From contig NZ_JADBEF010000001.1 in NCBI RefSeq assembly GCF_014873535.1, positions 8,680,001 through 8,744,000 of the forward strand: a stretch of DNA of 64,000 bases. The letters are read 5' to 3'. The stretch is from Nonomuraea africana. Its GTDB lineage: Bacteria > Actinomycetota > Actinomycetes > Streptosporangiales > Streptosporangiaceae. A model generated the notes under the pieces. It had not been told where the DNA came from and searched no databases. It saw nothing but the letters and a program-made list of their open reading frames with translations. Position 1 is the first letter of the stretch. Every line of letters begins with the position of its first letter. The position numbers and the translations under genes were made by a program. This document shows positions 27,614-36,053 of the stretch, piece by piece.

Positions 27614-28739
27614 AGCGGCGCAGGCCGTACTCGATCGGGCCGTAGCGGTGGCCGCGCATCCACCACGCGCTCAGCGCCAGCAGGAGCGTGTAGATCAGCG
27701 CGGCCACGCCCATCACCGCGAGGGGCGACAGGCTGCCCGCCAGCGCCAGGCCGTACCCGGTGAAGACCAGGCACATCAGCACCGACTGGCCGATGTAGTT
27801 GGAGGCGGCGGACCTGCCCGCGGGTGAGAGCGCCGCGCCGACCGCGGGCACCCGCCTGACCACCTGGAGCAGCGTGACCACGTAGGCGGCGGCCAGCAGT
27901 GGCGAGGCCACGTTGGTGACCGCCATCCCGACCAGTTCCCAGCTGCCGGAGGCGCTGATCGACCAGGTGAAGAAGACGGCGGCGGGCAGCCCGATCCCGA
28001 ACCCCAGTGCCTGGACGCGGGGGACCAGGTGCGCCCAGCGCTCGGGCTCCTCGAACAGCCGCGACTTGCCCGCGGCCAGCCCGAACAGGAACAGCGCCAT
28101 CGCCATCGGGCCCTGGCCGAGCCAGACGAACAACGCCAGCCCCGGGTAGGTCTCCGCCTGGTAGGTGAGGAAGTCCAGCGGGCTCCCGGTCACCAGCGCC
28201 TGGGCCCGCGCGGCGGCGGCCGGATCGATCGCAGGGGTCGCGCCGGCGCTCGGGTCGAGCAGCGTCAGCGCCGCGAGGGAGAGCCACAGCAGCGACATGA
28301 CGCCGATGATCACCGAGCCGGTCACGACGGCGGTCTTCGGCCTGACGTTCCGCATGGCCAGCAGGATCAGGCCGAGCGCAGCGTAGAGGGTGAGGATGTC
28401 GCCGATCCACAGCAGGAAGCCCTGCAGCACGCCCAGCGTGAACAGGCCGAGGCAGCGGCGCAGCATCCTTCCCTTCACCCTGTCGCCCCACGAGCGCATC
28501 TGCAGGGTGAAGGAGTAGCCGAACAGGAAGGAGAAGATGACGTAGAACTTGGTCAGTACGAGCGTGCTGACCACGAGGGCGACCGGGCCCTCGGTGATGG
28601 GCAGCGTGCCGCCGCCCGTGGCGTAGCCGGGGTCGGCGAAGAAGCCGATGTTCGCCACCAGGATGCCCCCGAGCGCGAAGCCCCTGACGGCGTCGATCTC
28701 GTGGATGCGCCTGGCTGGAGGAGCCTGGGTCTGCGTCAT
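27594..28739 (-). CDS. DUF418-type multi-helix membrane protein
   Basis: 381 residues from ATG 28739. The N-terminal 'EIDAVRGFALGGILVANIGFF' and the C-terminal 'FTGYGLALAG' ... 'YGPIEYGLRRFT' match the DUF418 family, which has about ten membrane helices and resembles heparan-alpha-glucosaminide acyltransferase-like proteins. The activity is not established. A -10-like TAGCGT precedes the ATG by seven bases. Confidence 0.85.
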   Translation of the reverse strand: MTQTQAPPARRIHEIDAVRGFALGGILVANIGFFADPGYATGGGTLPITEGPVALVVSTLVLTKFYVIFSFLFGYSFTLQMRSWGDRVKGRMLRRCLGLFTLGVLQGFLLWIGDILTLYAALGLILLAMRNVRPKTAVVTGSVIIGVMSLLWLSLAALTLLDPSAGATPAIDPAAAARAQALVTGSPLDFLTYQAETYPGLALFVWLGQGPMAMALFLFGLAAGKSRLFEEPERWAHLVPRVQALGFGIGLPAAVFFTWSISASGSWELVGMAVTNVASPLLAAAYVVTLLQVVRRVPAVGAALSPAGRSAASNYIGQSVLMCLVFTGYGLALAGSLSPLAVMGVAALIYTLLLALSAWWMRGHRYGPIEYGLRRFTNLSA

Positions 28740-28824
28740 GCCCTCGACGCTAGAGATCGGCGCCGCCGCCCACATCGATCTTCGGACGCTCCCGCATCCG
28801 ACCAAAGTCGCTGCTTCCGGCAGA

Positions 28825-28867
28825 CGAAGACCCCGGCCCACCGGGGATCGGTGTTCCGGGGTCTTCG
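28825..28867. terminator. 12-bp perfect GC hairpin in the 28.74-29.01 kb intergenic region
   Basis: CGAAGACCCCGG (28825-28836) pairs with CCGGGGTCTTCG (28856-28867); the 19-base loop has its own small GC dyad. It lies between the start of DUF418 and the end of the leftward MFS gene. It is downstream of neither stop codon at the usual distance, so an mRNA-processing or attenuation role upstream of DUF418 is also possible. Confidence 0.5.
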
Positions 28868-29015
28868 AAGGCCGCCGCACAGGGCCGGGGCCACGCCCAT
28901 CGGCACGGTGCTGGGCTCCTTGGACGCCCACGCGGAGGGGTCGTGCGCGTTCTCGTGGTAGGGGTTCGCCGACGAGCCCGCCGTCCCGGTTAACCCCAGG
29001 AGGCGCGACGAGCGG

Positions 29016-30428
29016 TCAGTGTACGAGGTCGGCGTCGGTACGGCCGTGCCTGGGCAGCATCAGCCCGACCACGAAGGTCGCCGCCACCATCGCGGCGGCC
29101 ACGGCGAGGGTGATCTCCACGCTTCCGGTGCCGAAGTAGACGGTGCCGAGGACGGCCAGGCCGAGCGCGTTGCCGACCTGCTGGATCGCGGTGAGCGTGC
29201 CGGAGGCCGAACCGGTCTCCCGGGGATCGACCGCGGCCATCACGATGCTGAAGTAGGGGCCCATGATCAGCCCGCTGCCGAGGCCGACGACGGCGAGCGC
29301 GGGGGCGAGCTGCCACGGCGTCACGCCCTGCTCGGCGACGACGAGGAGGGCGAGCACCGCCAGGCCCATGACGACCGCTCCGGCCAGCAGGACCCTGCGG
29401 CCGTGCTTCTGCGTGGCCTGCGCGACGCCCATGCCGGCGATCATCCCGATCGAGGACGGCACGCCGGTCAGCGCCGCCTTCAGCGGCGAGTAGCCGAGAC
29501 CGAGCTGGGTGTAGAGGCCGATCACCAGCAGCACGCCCCCGAACGCGGCGAAGTAGATGGCGCCGACGGCCAGGCCGGAGACGAACGCGGGCTTGCGGAA
29601 CAGCGAGGGGGCGATCAGCGGGTCGCGGTCACGGCGCTTCTCGTAGCCGACGAAGCAGGCGAAGGTCACGGCCGAGGCGGCCATCATCGCGAACGACCAG
29701 AGCGGCCAGCCGTGCTCGCCGCCCTGGACCAGCGGGAAGACGATCAGAACGGTGCCGAGGGAGGCGAGGGCGGCCCCAGGCAGGTCGAGCCGGACGCCGC
29801 CGGCGGGCGGCGAGGAGGGCAGGAAGCGCACCGCCGCGAGCACCGCCGCCACGCCGATCGGGAGGTTGATCAGAAAGATCATCCGCCAGCCGGTGCCGAA
29901 CAGGTCGGCGCTGACCAGCCAGCCCGCCAGGATGGGGCCGCCGATCGCCGACAGGCCCATGACCGGGCCGAACAGCCCGAACGCCGCCTGTAGCTCCTTC
30001 GGCGGGAACATCTCCTTCATCAGCCCGAGCCCCTGCGGGATCATCGCCGCGCCGAACAGGCCCTGCGCGACCCTGGCGGCGATCATCGTCTCGGGTGAGA
30101 CGGCGACGGCGCAGAACAGCGAGCCGATCGTGAAGCCGATGACGCCGATGAGGAACATCCGCTTACGGCCGACGATGTCGCCGAGCCTGCCGCCGGTCAG
30201 CAGGCCCGCGGTCATGGCCAGCGTGTAGGCGGCGCCGAGCCACTGGATCAGCGAGGTGCCACCGCCGAGGTCGGCCCGCATGGTCGGGCCCGCGATGTGG
30301 GTGACGGTGGCGTCGAGCAGCTCCATCACGGAGCCGGCGAGGATGACGAACAGTGCGGGCCAGCGCCACCGGTAGGCGACTGGCTGCTGGGGGGTCGCCA
30401 CCGTGGGGCGGGTGTCGAGGACGGTCAC
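29016..30428 (-). CDS. MFS efflux transporter, DHA2 type
   Basis: 470 residues from GTG 30428 with AGGAGG upstream. Loop 2 'GGRLGDIVGRKRMFL' and the extended set of helices place it in DHA2 (EmrB/QacA-like). The initial 'LFVILAGSVMELLDATVTHIAGPTM' carries the helix-1 acidic residue common in these antiporters. The promoter region has two nested inverted repeats, so a repressor encoded elsewhere probably controls it. Substrate unknown. Confidence 0.88.
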   Translation of the reverse strand: MTVLDTRPTVATPQQPVAYRWRWPALFVILAGSVMELLDATVTHIAGPTMRADLGGGTSLIQWLGAAYTLAMTAGLLTGGRLGDIVGRKRMFLIGVIGFTIGSLFCAVAVSPETMIAARVAQGLFGAAMIPQGLGLMKEMFPPKELQAAFGLFGPVMGLSAIGGPILAGWLVSADLFGTGWRMIFLINLPIGVAAVLAAVRFLPSSPPAGGVRLDLPGAALASLGTVLIVFPLVQGGEHGWPLWSFAMMAASAVTFACFVGYEKRRDRDPLIAPSLFRKPAFVSGLAVGAIYFAAFGGVLLVIGLYTQLGLGYSPLKAALTGVPSSIGMIAGMGVAQATQKHGRRVLLAGAVVMGLAVLALLVVAEQGVTPWQLAPALAVVGLGSGLIMGPYFSIVMAAVDPRETGSASGTLTAIQQVGNALGLAVLGTVYFGTGSVEITLAVAAAMVAATFVVGLMLPRHGRTDADLVH

Positions 30429-30455
30429 CGCTGGCCTCCTGAATCGGAACGGTTT

Positions 30456-30494
30456 GTTCTGTTCCAGAATAGCAGAACGGAATGCTTCATTCCA
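30456..30494 (-). promoter_or_regulatory. operator-containing promoter of the MFS gene
   Basis: On the minus strand TGGAAT, a 17-bp spacer and TATTCT form a plausible promoter (plus-strand 30489-30494 and 30466-30471). The spacer holds the perfect dyad GGAATG-CTT-CATTCC (30479-30493); a second dyad, GTTCTG (30456-30461) with CAGAAC (30473-30478), straddles the -10. Two dyads over -35 and -10 fit repression by a TetR- or MarR-type protein, which is not encoded next door. Confidence 0.5.
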
Positions 30495-30506
30495 TAGCTT
30501 GACCCG

Positions 30507-30542
30507 AAAAAAGGCCCGGCACCGCCAGTGCGATGCCGGGCC
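30507..30542 (-). terminator. Rho-independent terminator of the I36 inhibitor gene
   Basis: GGCCCGGCA (30513-30521) pairs with TGCCGGGCC (30534-30542); on the minus strand the stem is followed by six T residues. It lies directly after the stop of the inhibitor gene and is one of the few classical T-tailed terminators in this window. Confidence 0.85.
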
Positions 30543-30556
30543 GTTCGGCGCTCAGG

Positions 30557-30973
30557 TCAGGCGTGGGCCTTGACCCGGAACTCGGGGTCGGTGGTGCCGC
30601 AGGAGGGGCCGTTCGGGCCGCCGATGCGGACCGAGCTGAAGAAGTCGCGGTAGGTGCTGAAGAAGTTGCCCTTGCCGCGGGGGCTGGTGCCTGCCGTGCA
30701 GCCCTCGTAGTTGGCCTCGGAGTAGAGGTGGATGACGAAGTCGGTCCTGTTCCAGTCGGACTTGGCCCTGTCGTCCATGTTCAACACCGCGAGGTCCGGC
30801 GTGCTGACCTGGATCTCGATGATGTCGCCCGTGCCGTCGAGGCCGGAGAACATGCAGTAGTAGCCCTCGTGGCATCGGTCGTAGCCGGTGGTGGCCTGGG
30901 CGGGAGTGGTCGGGAGGACGGATAGCGCGACAGCTGCCATCGGCAAAACCAGTGCGTGAAGCTTCTTGCCCAC
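30557..30973 (-). CDS. secreted peptidase inhibitor family I36-like protein
   Basis: 138 residues from a GTG start with GAGGAGAGG upstream. A Sec signal peptide (about 1-27, ending 'TTPAQA') precedes a small domain with four cysteines ('DRCHEGYYCMF', 'EGCTAGTSP', 'GPSCGT') and the 'SVRI' strand of the Streptomyces metalloproteinase inhibitor (SMPI, I36) beta-gamma-crystallin-like fold. A secreted inhibitor or structural protein is inferred. It is monocistronic, with its own terminator. Confidence 0.75.
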   Translation of the reverse strand: MGKKLHALVLPMAAVALSVLPTTPAQATTGYDRCHEGYYCMFSGLDGTGDIIEIQVSTPDLAVLNMDDRAKSDWNRTDFVIHLYSEANYEGCTAGTSPRGKGNFFSTYRDFFSSVRIGGPNGPSCGTTDPEFRVKAHA

Positions 30974-31062
30974 TGCCTCTCCTCACATGAAACTTTTCTT
31001 CGATGACTCCCCGAAGATACATGACGCGATCTTCCGGTTGAAGAGACAATGTCGATCGCTCG

Positions 31063-31896
31063 CTAAGCGGTGATGCGCTCCATGCCCGCGTAGACGTTGC
31101 AGCGCTCCTCGCGCAGGAACCCGACGAGGGTCATCCCGAACTCCCTCGCCAGCTCCACCGCCAGCGACGACGGCGCCGACACCGCGCACACCGCGGGAAC
31201 CCCGGCCGCCAGGGCCTTCTGCATGATCTCGTAGCTGGCCCTGCCGCTGACCATCAGCACGTGGTCGCGCAGGGGCAGCAGCTGGTTCATCGAGGCCCAG
31301 CCGACGAGCTTGTCCACGGCGTTGTGCCTGCCGACGTCCTCCCGCGCCGCGAGCAGGTCGCCGTCACCGGTGAACAGGCCGGCCGCGTGCAGGCCGCCCG
31401 TCTTGCCGAAGACGCCCTGGGCCGCCCTCAACCTGGACGGCAGGCCGTACAGCGTCTTGGGGGAGAGCCTGAGCGCGCCGGCCGGAACGGGCGCGCACCG
31501 GTCGCGGAGCACGTCCAGGCTGGCCGAGCCGCAGACGCCGCAGGCGCTGGAGGTGAGGAAGTGCCTGTCAAGGGTCGGCAGGTCGGGGATCGGGCCGTCC
31601 AGCGCGACCGTGACGGTGTTGTAGCGCGCCTCCGGCGCGACGTCCTCGTCGGTGCAGTAGCCGATGGCCCTGATGTGTCCGGGCCCCGCGATCCCCTCGC
31701 CGTGGAGGAAGCCCGCCGCCAGCTCGAAGTCGTGTCCCGGGGTGCGCATGGTGATCGCCACGGTCCTGCGGTCGCGCGCGCCGGCGCCGGTGAGCCGGAT
31801 CTCGAGGGGCTCCTCGGTGGCGAGGTGGTCCCGGCGTTCTCGGACGACATTTCCGGTGATCTCGGTGATGCGCGCCCGGGTGGTTGGGGTGGTCAC
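31063..31896 (-). CDS. fdhD: formate dehydrogenase sulfurtransferase FdhD
   Basis: 277 residues. The CxxC motif (Cys119-Gly-Val-Cys122 in 'SSACGVCGSA'), 'GLHAAGLF', 'REDVGRHNAVDKLVGW' and 'VSGRASYEIMQKA' are diagnostic. FdhD carries sulfur from IscS to the molybdenum cofactor of formate dehydrogenases. Its GTG overlaps the stop of a decayed fdhF-like reading frame (GTGA), showing it was the second gene of that operon. No intact molybdoenzyme partner is in the window. Confidence 0.95.
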   Translation of the reverse strand: MTTPTTRARITEITGNVVRERRDHLATEEPLEIRLTGAGARDRRTVAITMRTPGHDFELAAGFLHGEGIAGPGHIRAIGYCTDEDVAPEARYNTVTVALDGPIPDLPTLDRHFLTSSACGVCGSASLDVLRDRCAPVPAGALRLSPKTLYGLPSRLRAAQGVFGKTGGLHAAGLFTGDGDLLAAREDVGRHNAVDKLVGWASMNQLLPLRDHVLMVSGRASYEIMQKALAAGVPAVCAVSAPSSLAVELAREFGMTLVGFLREERCNVYAGMERITA

Positions 31897-32110
31897 CTCT
31901 CGTAGCCTACGGCTCGCGTCTCACCCTCCTCACCGGCCCTGCTCAGCGTGACGACGGCGTTGTAGTCGGGGAATGTGGGCCTCCGGGGAGCGGCGGGACT
32001 CGTCCAGAAGGGCGTTCCCCTCGGCCAGTGGATCTGCAGGTTGCCCGGACCTTGCCGCTGAACGTCCGCTCTCCGCCCCTCTGCGATGGCGGGGGTTTCT
32101 TTGGAGGGAA
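31893..32110 (-). pseudogene. 3' remnant of an FdhF/YdeP-type molybdopterin oxidoreductase gene
   Basis: Reading towards lower coordinates, pieces in alternating frames spell the family C-terminus: 'ERTFSGKVR', then 'PGNLQIHWP', 'EGNALLDESRRSPEAHIP' and 'DYNAVVTLSRA'. Three frame changes are needed, at short G or C runs. The last piece ends in a TGA overlapping the fdhD start codon (GTGA). Roughly the last 70 codons remain of a gene that normally has over 700; birA now occupies the upstream side. Homopolymer sequencing errors could explain the shifts but not the missing 5' part. Confidence 0.75.
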
Positions 32111-32160
32111 GGGCGGCGGCGGGCGCGCGGGGCGGTCCCTTTCTGAGAGAGGATGGACAG

Positions 32161-33072
32161 GTGTCCGAATCGCCCTTCACCGACCTCGACCGCCCGCCGC
32201 TGAGCGAGGCGGCGCTCAACCGTGCGCTGGTCAGACCCGGCGGCCTGTGGTCGGGTGTCACCGTCGTGGACCGCGCCGGCTCCACCAACGCCGACCTCGC
32301 CGAGCGGGCCAAGTCGGGCGAGCGGGAGGGGGCGGTGCTGATCGCGGAGACGCAGCTCGCCGGACGCGGCAGGCTCGGCAGGGTCTGGAACGCGCCGCCT
32401 CGCTCCGGGCTGACCTTCTCCGTGCTGCTGCGTCCCGACGTGCCGCAGCTCAGGCAGGGCTGGCTGCCGCTGCTGTTCGGCGTGGCGGCGGCCTCCGCCG
32501 TACGGCGGGTCGCCGGGGTCGACGTCCGGCTGAAGTGGCCGAACGACCTGCTCGTCGGCGAGCGGAAGCTCGCCGGGATCCTGGCCGAGCGGGTCGAGAC
32601 CGGCGCGGTCGTGGTCGGGATGGGGTTGAACGTCTCGCTCCGCGCCGACGAGCTGCCCGTCGGCACCGCCACCTCGATCGCGATCGAGCTCGGCGACAGG
32701 GCCAAGAGTGACAGCGCGAAGAGCGACAGGGCGGAACACGAGGAGCCCGCGGAAGGTGGGGAGGGGCAGCCGGGTTCCATGGACGAGCGCGCGCACGGCA
32801 CCGACCGTGACCCGCTGATCCGGGCCATCCTCAGGGAGATCGAGAGCCACTACCGCGACTGGCAGAGCGCCGGCGGCGACGCGGACGCCTGCGGGCTGCG
32901 CGCCGCCTACCAGGCCTCCAGCGCCACCATCGGCCGCGAGGTACGGGTGGAGCTGCCCGGCGACCGCATCCTGACGGGCACGGCCACCGGCGTCGACGCG
33001 GAGGGGCATCTCCAGGTCGGCGGCAGGACGCTCAGCGCGGGCGACGTGGTCCACGTCCGCCCCGCTTCCTGA
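32161..33072 (+). CDS. birA: biotin--[acetyl-CoA-carboxylase] ligase
   Basis: 303 residues from GTG 32161 (GAGAGGA upstream); no N-terminal DNA-binding domain, so a ligase of the non-repressor class. Motifs: 'GSTNADLAERA', 'AETQLAGRGRLGRVW' (biotinyl-AMP loop), 'LKWPNDLLVGERKLAGIL' with the catalytic Lys, and the C-terminal SH3-like 'RVELPGDRILTGTATGVDAEG'. A charged insert of about 35 residues ('KSDSAKSDRAEHEEPAEGGE' onward) separates catalytic and C-terminal domains. It should biotinylate the acyl-CoA carboxylase alpha subunit partnering the upstream beta/epsilon genes. Confidence 0.94.
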   Translation: MSESPFTDLDRPPLSEAALNRALVRPGGLWSGVTVVDRAGSTNADLAERAKSGEREGAVLIAETQLAGRGRLGRVWNAPPRSGLTFSVLLRPDVPQLRQGWLPLLFGVAAASAVRRVAGVDVRLKWPNDLLVGERKLAGILAERVETGAVVVGMGLNVSLRADELPVGTATSIAIELGDRAKSDSAKSDRAEHEEPAEGGEGQPGSMDERAHGTDRDPLIRAILREIESHYRDWQSAGGDADACGLRAAYQASSATIGREVRVELPGDRILTGTATGVDAEGHLQVGGRTLSAGDVVHVRPAS

Positions 33073-33312
33073 CGGGCGGGATCTCCCAGCCGGCCGTCTC
33101 GCAGCACCTGCGGGTGCTCCGCGACAACGGGTTCGCCAGCGTCCGCGGGCGCCAAGCGGCTCTACACCGTCGAGGCGGCCCCGCTGCGCGAGGTCGACCA
33201 GTGGATGGAGCGCTTCCGCCGGTTCTGGGACCAGCGGCTCGACGCCCTGGAAACGGAGCTGGCTCGCGGCAGGCGAGCACGCACGCAGGAGCCAACAGAG
33301 GAGTCCCCGTGA
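33072..33312 (+). pseudogene. ArsR-family regulator remnant, 5' truncated and frameshifted
   Basis: Begins inside a winged helix, 'GISQPAVSQHLRVLRDNGF', directly after birA, and after a one-base frame change near 33,150 continues as 'KRLYTVEAAPLREVDQWMER' and a Glu/Arg-rich tail to TGA 33312. This is the second half of a standard ArsR repressor. The first half is missing. A further open piece to 33409 ('AEQAAAAAKNTIAFYTP' in one frame) looks like another gene's tail that I cannot identify. The region to 33468 has no intact gene. Confidence 0.65.
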
Positions 33313-33468
33313 GAGACATCGTCGGGGCCAGGCGCACGAAAACGCGGGGGCCACCGCCGAGCAGGCCGCCGCCGCGGCGAAGAACACGATCGCCTTCTAC
33401 ACGCCCTGACATCTCGCGTTCGCCCTTCTTCGTGGCGTTCGCCCGGCCTCCGTGCCACGATTTCAGCC

Positions 33469-33981
33469 ATGACTCTCCCGGATCATCACCTGACCCAGGG
33501 CGAACGGCGCATCAGGTCGTTCAACCCGCACTGGAAGCGGCTCATCGGCCCCGCCGTCGCGCTCGTCCTCATCGTCGCCGCGACCGGCGTCGCGCTGTAC
33601 CTCATCCCGGGTGACTGGGAGTACGCCTTCTACGGCAGGGCCGCGGCCGTCGTGATCGCGGTCATCCTGCTGACGATCTGGTCGTTCATCCCCTACCTGC
33701 AGTGGAAGAACACCGGCTACGTGCTCACCACGCACCGCTTCACCATCAGCACGGGCGTGCTGAACAAGTCGACCGACGAGATCCCCCTCACCAAGGTCAA
33801 CTCGGTCAGCTCCGACCAGTCGTTCGCCGAGCGCATGCTGGGCTGCGGCACGCTGACCGTCGAGTCGGCCAGCGACCAGGGGCAGCTCGCGCTCCGCGAC
33901 ATCCCGAAGATCCAGGACGTGCGGGCCGACCTGTTCCGAGCGGTGGAGGACGTCTCCGACGGTGTCGTCGACGGAAGGTAG
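33469..33981 (+). CDS. PH domain (bPH2/YdbS-like) membrane protein
   Basis: 170 residues. Two membrane segments (about 25-46 and 56-78) are followed by a bacterial PH domain: 'TGYVLTTHRFTISTGVLNKS' then 'IPLTKVNSVSSDQSFAERML' and 'GTLTVESASDQGQLALRDIP'. In mycobacteria and Streptomyces an orthologue sits beside birA, as here. The function is unknown. Confidence 0.87.
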   Translation: MTLPDHHLTQGERRIRSFNPHWKRLIGPAVALVLIVAATGVALYLIPGDWEYAFYGRAAAVVIAVILLTIWSFIPYLQWKNTGYVLTTHRFTISTGVLNKSTDEIPLTKVNSVSSDQSFAERMLGCGTLTVESASDQGQLALRDIPKIQDVRADLFRAVEDVSDGVVDGR

Positions 33982-33991
33982 TCTCCCCAGC

Positions 33992-34951
33992 ATGAGGCCG
34001 ACGGCCGAGGAGATCGAGCGGCTGCTGGTCGGCACCCCCGCCCACCACACCAGGGGAGAGGTGGCCGCGCGGGCGGGCGTGTCGCAGGAGCTCGCCGAGC
34101 GGATCTGGCGGGCCCTCGGCTTCGCCACGCTCGCCGACGACGCGGTGGCCTTCAGCGACGCCGACGTGGCCGCGCTGCGGCGGGTGCGCAAGATGCTCGA
34201 CAGCGGGCTGATGGACGAGCCCACGGTCATCCGCATGGCCAGGGCGCTCGGCCAGACCACCGCCAGGCTCGCCCAGTGGCAGGCCGAGATCATGGTCGGC
34301 GCGATGCTGCCGCCCGACGTACAGCCCTCCGACGCCGACCTCGCCCGGATCCTGGAGACCTCGCAGCAGCTTCTTCCCGACTTCGAGCACGTGCTCATCC
34401 ACGTCTGGCGGGCCCAGCTGGCCGCGGCGGGCACCCGGCTGCTGGCGATCGCCGACATCAACGACGACCTCGTGCCCACCCGCGTCTCCCTCGCCGTGGG
34501 GTTCGCCGATCTCGTCTCCTTCACCAGAAGATCCAGGGAGTTGTCGGAGCGGGAGCTGGCCGAGCTGGTGGAGGGGTTCGAGTCGCGCGCCGCCGACGTC
34601 GTCGCCGTCCACGGCGCCAGGCTGGTCAAGACGCTGGGCGACGAGGTGCTGTTCACCGCGCCCAGCAGGGCGCAGGCCGCGCGGATCGCGCTCGACCTCG
34701 TCGAGACCGGCGAGCTGCGCATCGGCATGGCCTACGGCCCCGTGCTGCCGATGATGGGAGACGTCTTCGGCACCACCGTCAACCTGGCGGCGCGGCTGAC
34801 CGCCATCGCCAGGCCTGGAACCATCGTGGTCGACGCCGATCTCGCCGAAGGGCTCGCCGAAGAGGGCTTCGATCTGCACAAAATTCGTCGAAGGCCAGCT
34901 AGAGGACTCGGCGTGGTGCAGCCGTATGTCTTGCGGCGATCATCGCCTTGA
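33992..34951 (+). CDS. cya: class III adenylate cyclase with N-terminal regulatory domain
   Basis: 319 residues from ATG 33992 (a GTG at 33962 is in frame but overlaps the PH gene). About 1-150 is the helical regulatory region found in actinobacterial cyclases such as Rv1264. About 160-310 is the class III catalytic domain with the two metal-binding Asp in 'VGFADLVSF' and 'VKTLGDEVLF', and 'VFGTTVNLAARL' supplying the transition-state Asn and Arg. A cyclase gene near birA and pccB is also known in S. coelicolor. Makes cAMP as a homodimer. Confidence 0.9.
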   Translation: MRPTAEEIERLLVGTPAHHTRGEVAARAGVSQELAERIWRALGFATLADDAVAFSDADVAALRRVRKMLDSGLMDEPTVIRMARALGQTTARLAQWQAEIMVGAMLPPDVQPSDADLARILETSQQLLPDFEHVLIHVWRAQLAAAGTRLLAIADINDDLVPTRVSLAVGFADLVSFTRRSRELSERELAELVEGFESRAADVVAVHGARLVKTLGDEVLFTAPSRAQAARIALDLVETGELRIGMAYGPVLPMMGDVFGTTVNLAARLTAIARPGTIVVDADLAEGLAEEGFDLHKIRRRPARGLGVVQPYVLRRSSP

Positions 34952-34967
34952 GCAGATGATGAACGGC

Positions 34968-36053
34968 ATGCCGTACGAAGTGCAAGGCGTCATAGCTCGT
35001 GGCAAGGGTCAGCCGGTCTCCACCGAGACCGTTCTCGTGCCGGATCCAGGCCCAGGTGAAGCGGTCGTCAACGTGAAGGCCTGCGGGGTCTGCCATACCG
35101 ATCTCCACTACCGCGAGGGCGGGATCAACGACGACTTCCCCTTCCTGCTCGGACACGAGGCGGCGGGTGTCGTCGAGGCGGTCGGCGAGGGGGTGAAGGA
35201 CCTCGCGCCGGGCGACTACGTGATCCTCAACTGGCGCGCGGTGTGCGGCGCCTGCCGGGCCTGCCTGCGCGGGCGCCCCTGGTACTGCTTCGCCACGCAC
35301 AACGCCGCGCAGAAGATGACGCTCGCCGACGGCACCGAGCTCAGCCCCGCCCTGGGCATCGGCGCGTTCGCCGAGAAGACGCTGGTCGCCGCGGGGCAGT
35401 GCACCAAGGTCTCGGCCGATGCGCCGCCCGAGGTGGCGGGCCTGCTCGGGTGCGGCGTGATGGCCGGGCTCGGCGCCGCGCTCAACACGGGCAACGTCTC
35501 GCGCGGCGACACCGTGGCCGTCATCGGCTGCGGCGGCGTCGGCGACGCGGCCATCCTCGGCGCCTCGCTCGCCGGCGCCGCGAAGATCATCGCGGTGGAC
35601 GTCGACGACCGCAAGCTCGCGTGGGCCCGCGACTTCGGCGCGACCGACAAGGTGAACTCCGCGCAGGCCGACCCGGTCGAGGTCATCCGCGACCTGACGG
35701 GTGGCTTCGGCGCCGACGTCGTCATCGAGGCCGTCGGCCGGCCGGAGACCTACAGGCAGGCCTTCTACGCCCGCGACCTGGCCGGCACCGTCGTGCTGGT
35801 CGGCGTGCCGACCCCCGAGATGACGCTGGAGCTGCCGCTGCTCGACGTCTTCGGGCGCGGCGGCGCGCTCAAGTCCTCCTGGTACGGCGACTGCCTGCCC
35901 TCCCGCGACTTCCCCATGCTGATCGACCTGTTCCTGCGGGGACGGCTCCCGCTCGAGCGGTTCGTCTCGGAGAAGATCGCCCTCGACCAGGTCGAGGACG
36001 CCTTCGCCCGCATGCACCGCGGCGAGGTCCTGCGCTCGGTGGTGGTCCTGTGA
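34968..36053 (+). CDS. mscR: S-(hydroxymethyl)mycothiol dehydrogenase
   Basis: 361 residues from ATG 34968, chosen because MPYEVQGVIARGKG matches the family N-terminus (in-frame ATGs at 34926, 34956 and 34959 are alternatives). Catalytic zinc ligands Cys39, His63 and Glu64 ('ACGVCHTD', 'LLGHEAAG'), structural zinc cysteines in 'CGACRACLRGRPWYC', and the NAD-binding 'GCGGVGDAA'. It oxidises the mycothiol-formaldehyde adduct and also acts as a nitrosomycothiol reductase. Coupled to the next gene by GTGA. Confidence 0.94.
   Translation: MPYEVQGVIARGKGQPVSTETVLVPDPGPGEAVVNVKACGVCHTDLHYREGGINDDFPFLLGHEAAGVVEAVGEGVKDLAPGDYVILNWRAVCGACRACLRGRPWYCFATHNAAQKMTLADGTELSPALGIGAFAEKTLVAAGQCTKVSADAPPEVAGLLGCGVMAGLGAALNTGNVSRGDTVAVIGCGGVGDAAILGASLAGAAKIIAVDVDDRKLAWARDFGATDKVNSAQADPVEVIRDLTGGFGADVVIEAVGRPETYRQAFYARDLAGTVVLVGVPTPEMTLELPLLDVFGRGGALKSSWYGDCLPSRDFPMLIDLFLRGRLPLERFVSEKIALDQVEDAFARMHRGEVLRSVVVL

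Noticed and set aside
28870..29015. Rightward peptide ending 'DAHAEGSCAFSW' before the MFS gene
   Set aside because: Too short, no start, no family recognised; could be a fossil tail but not supportable.
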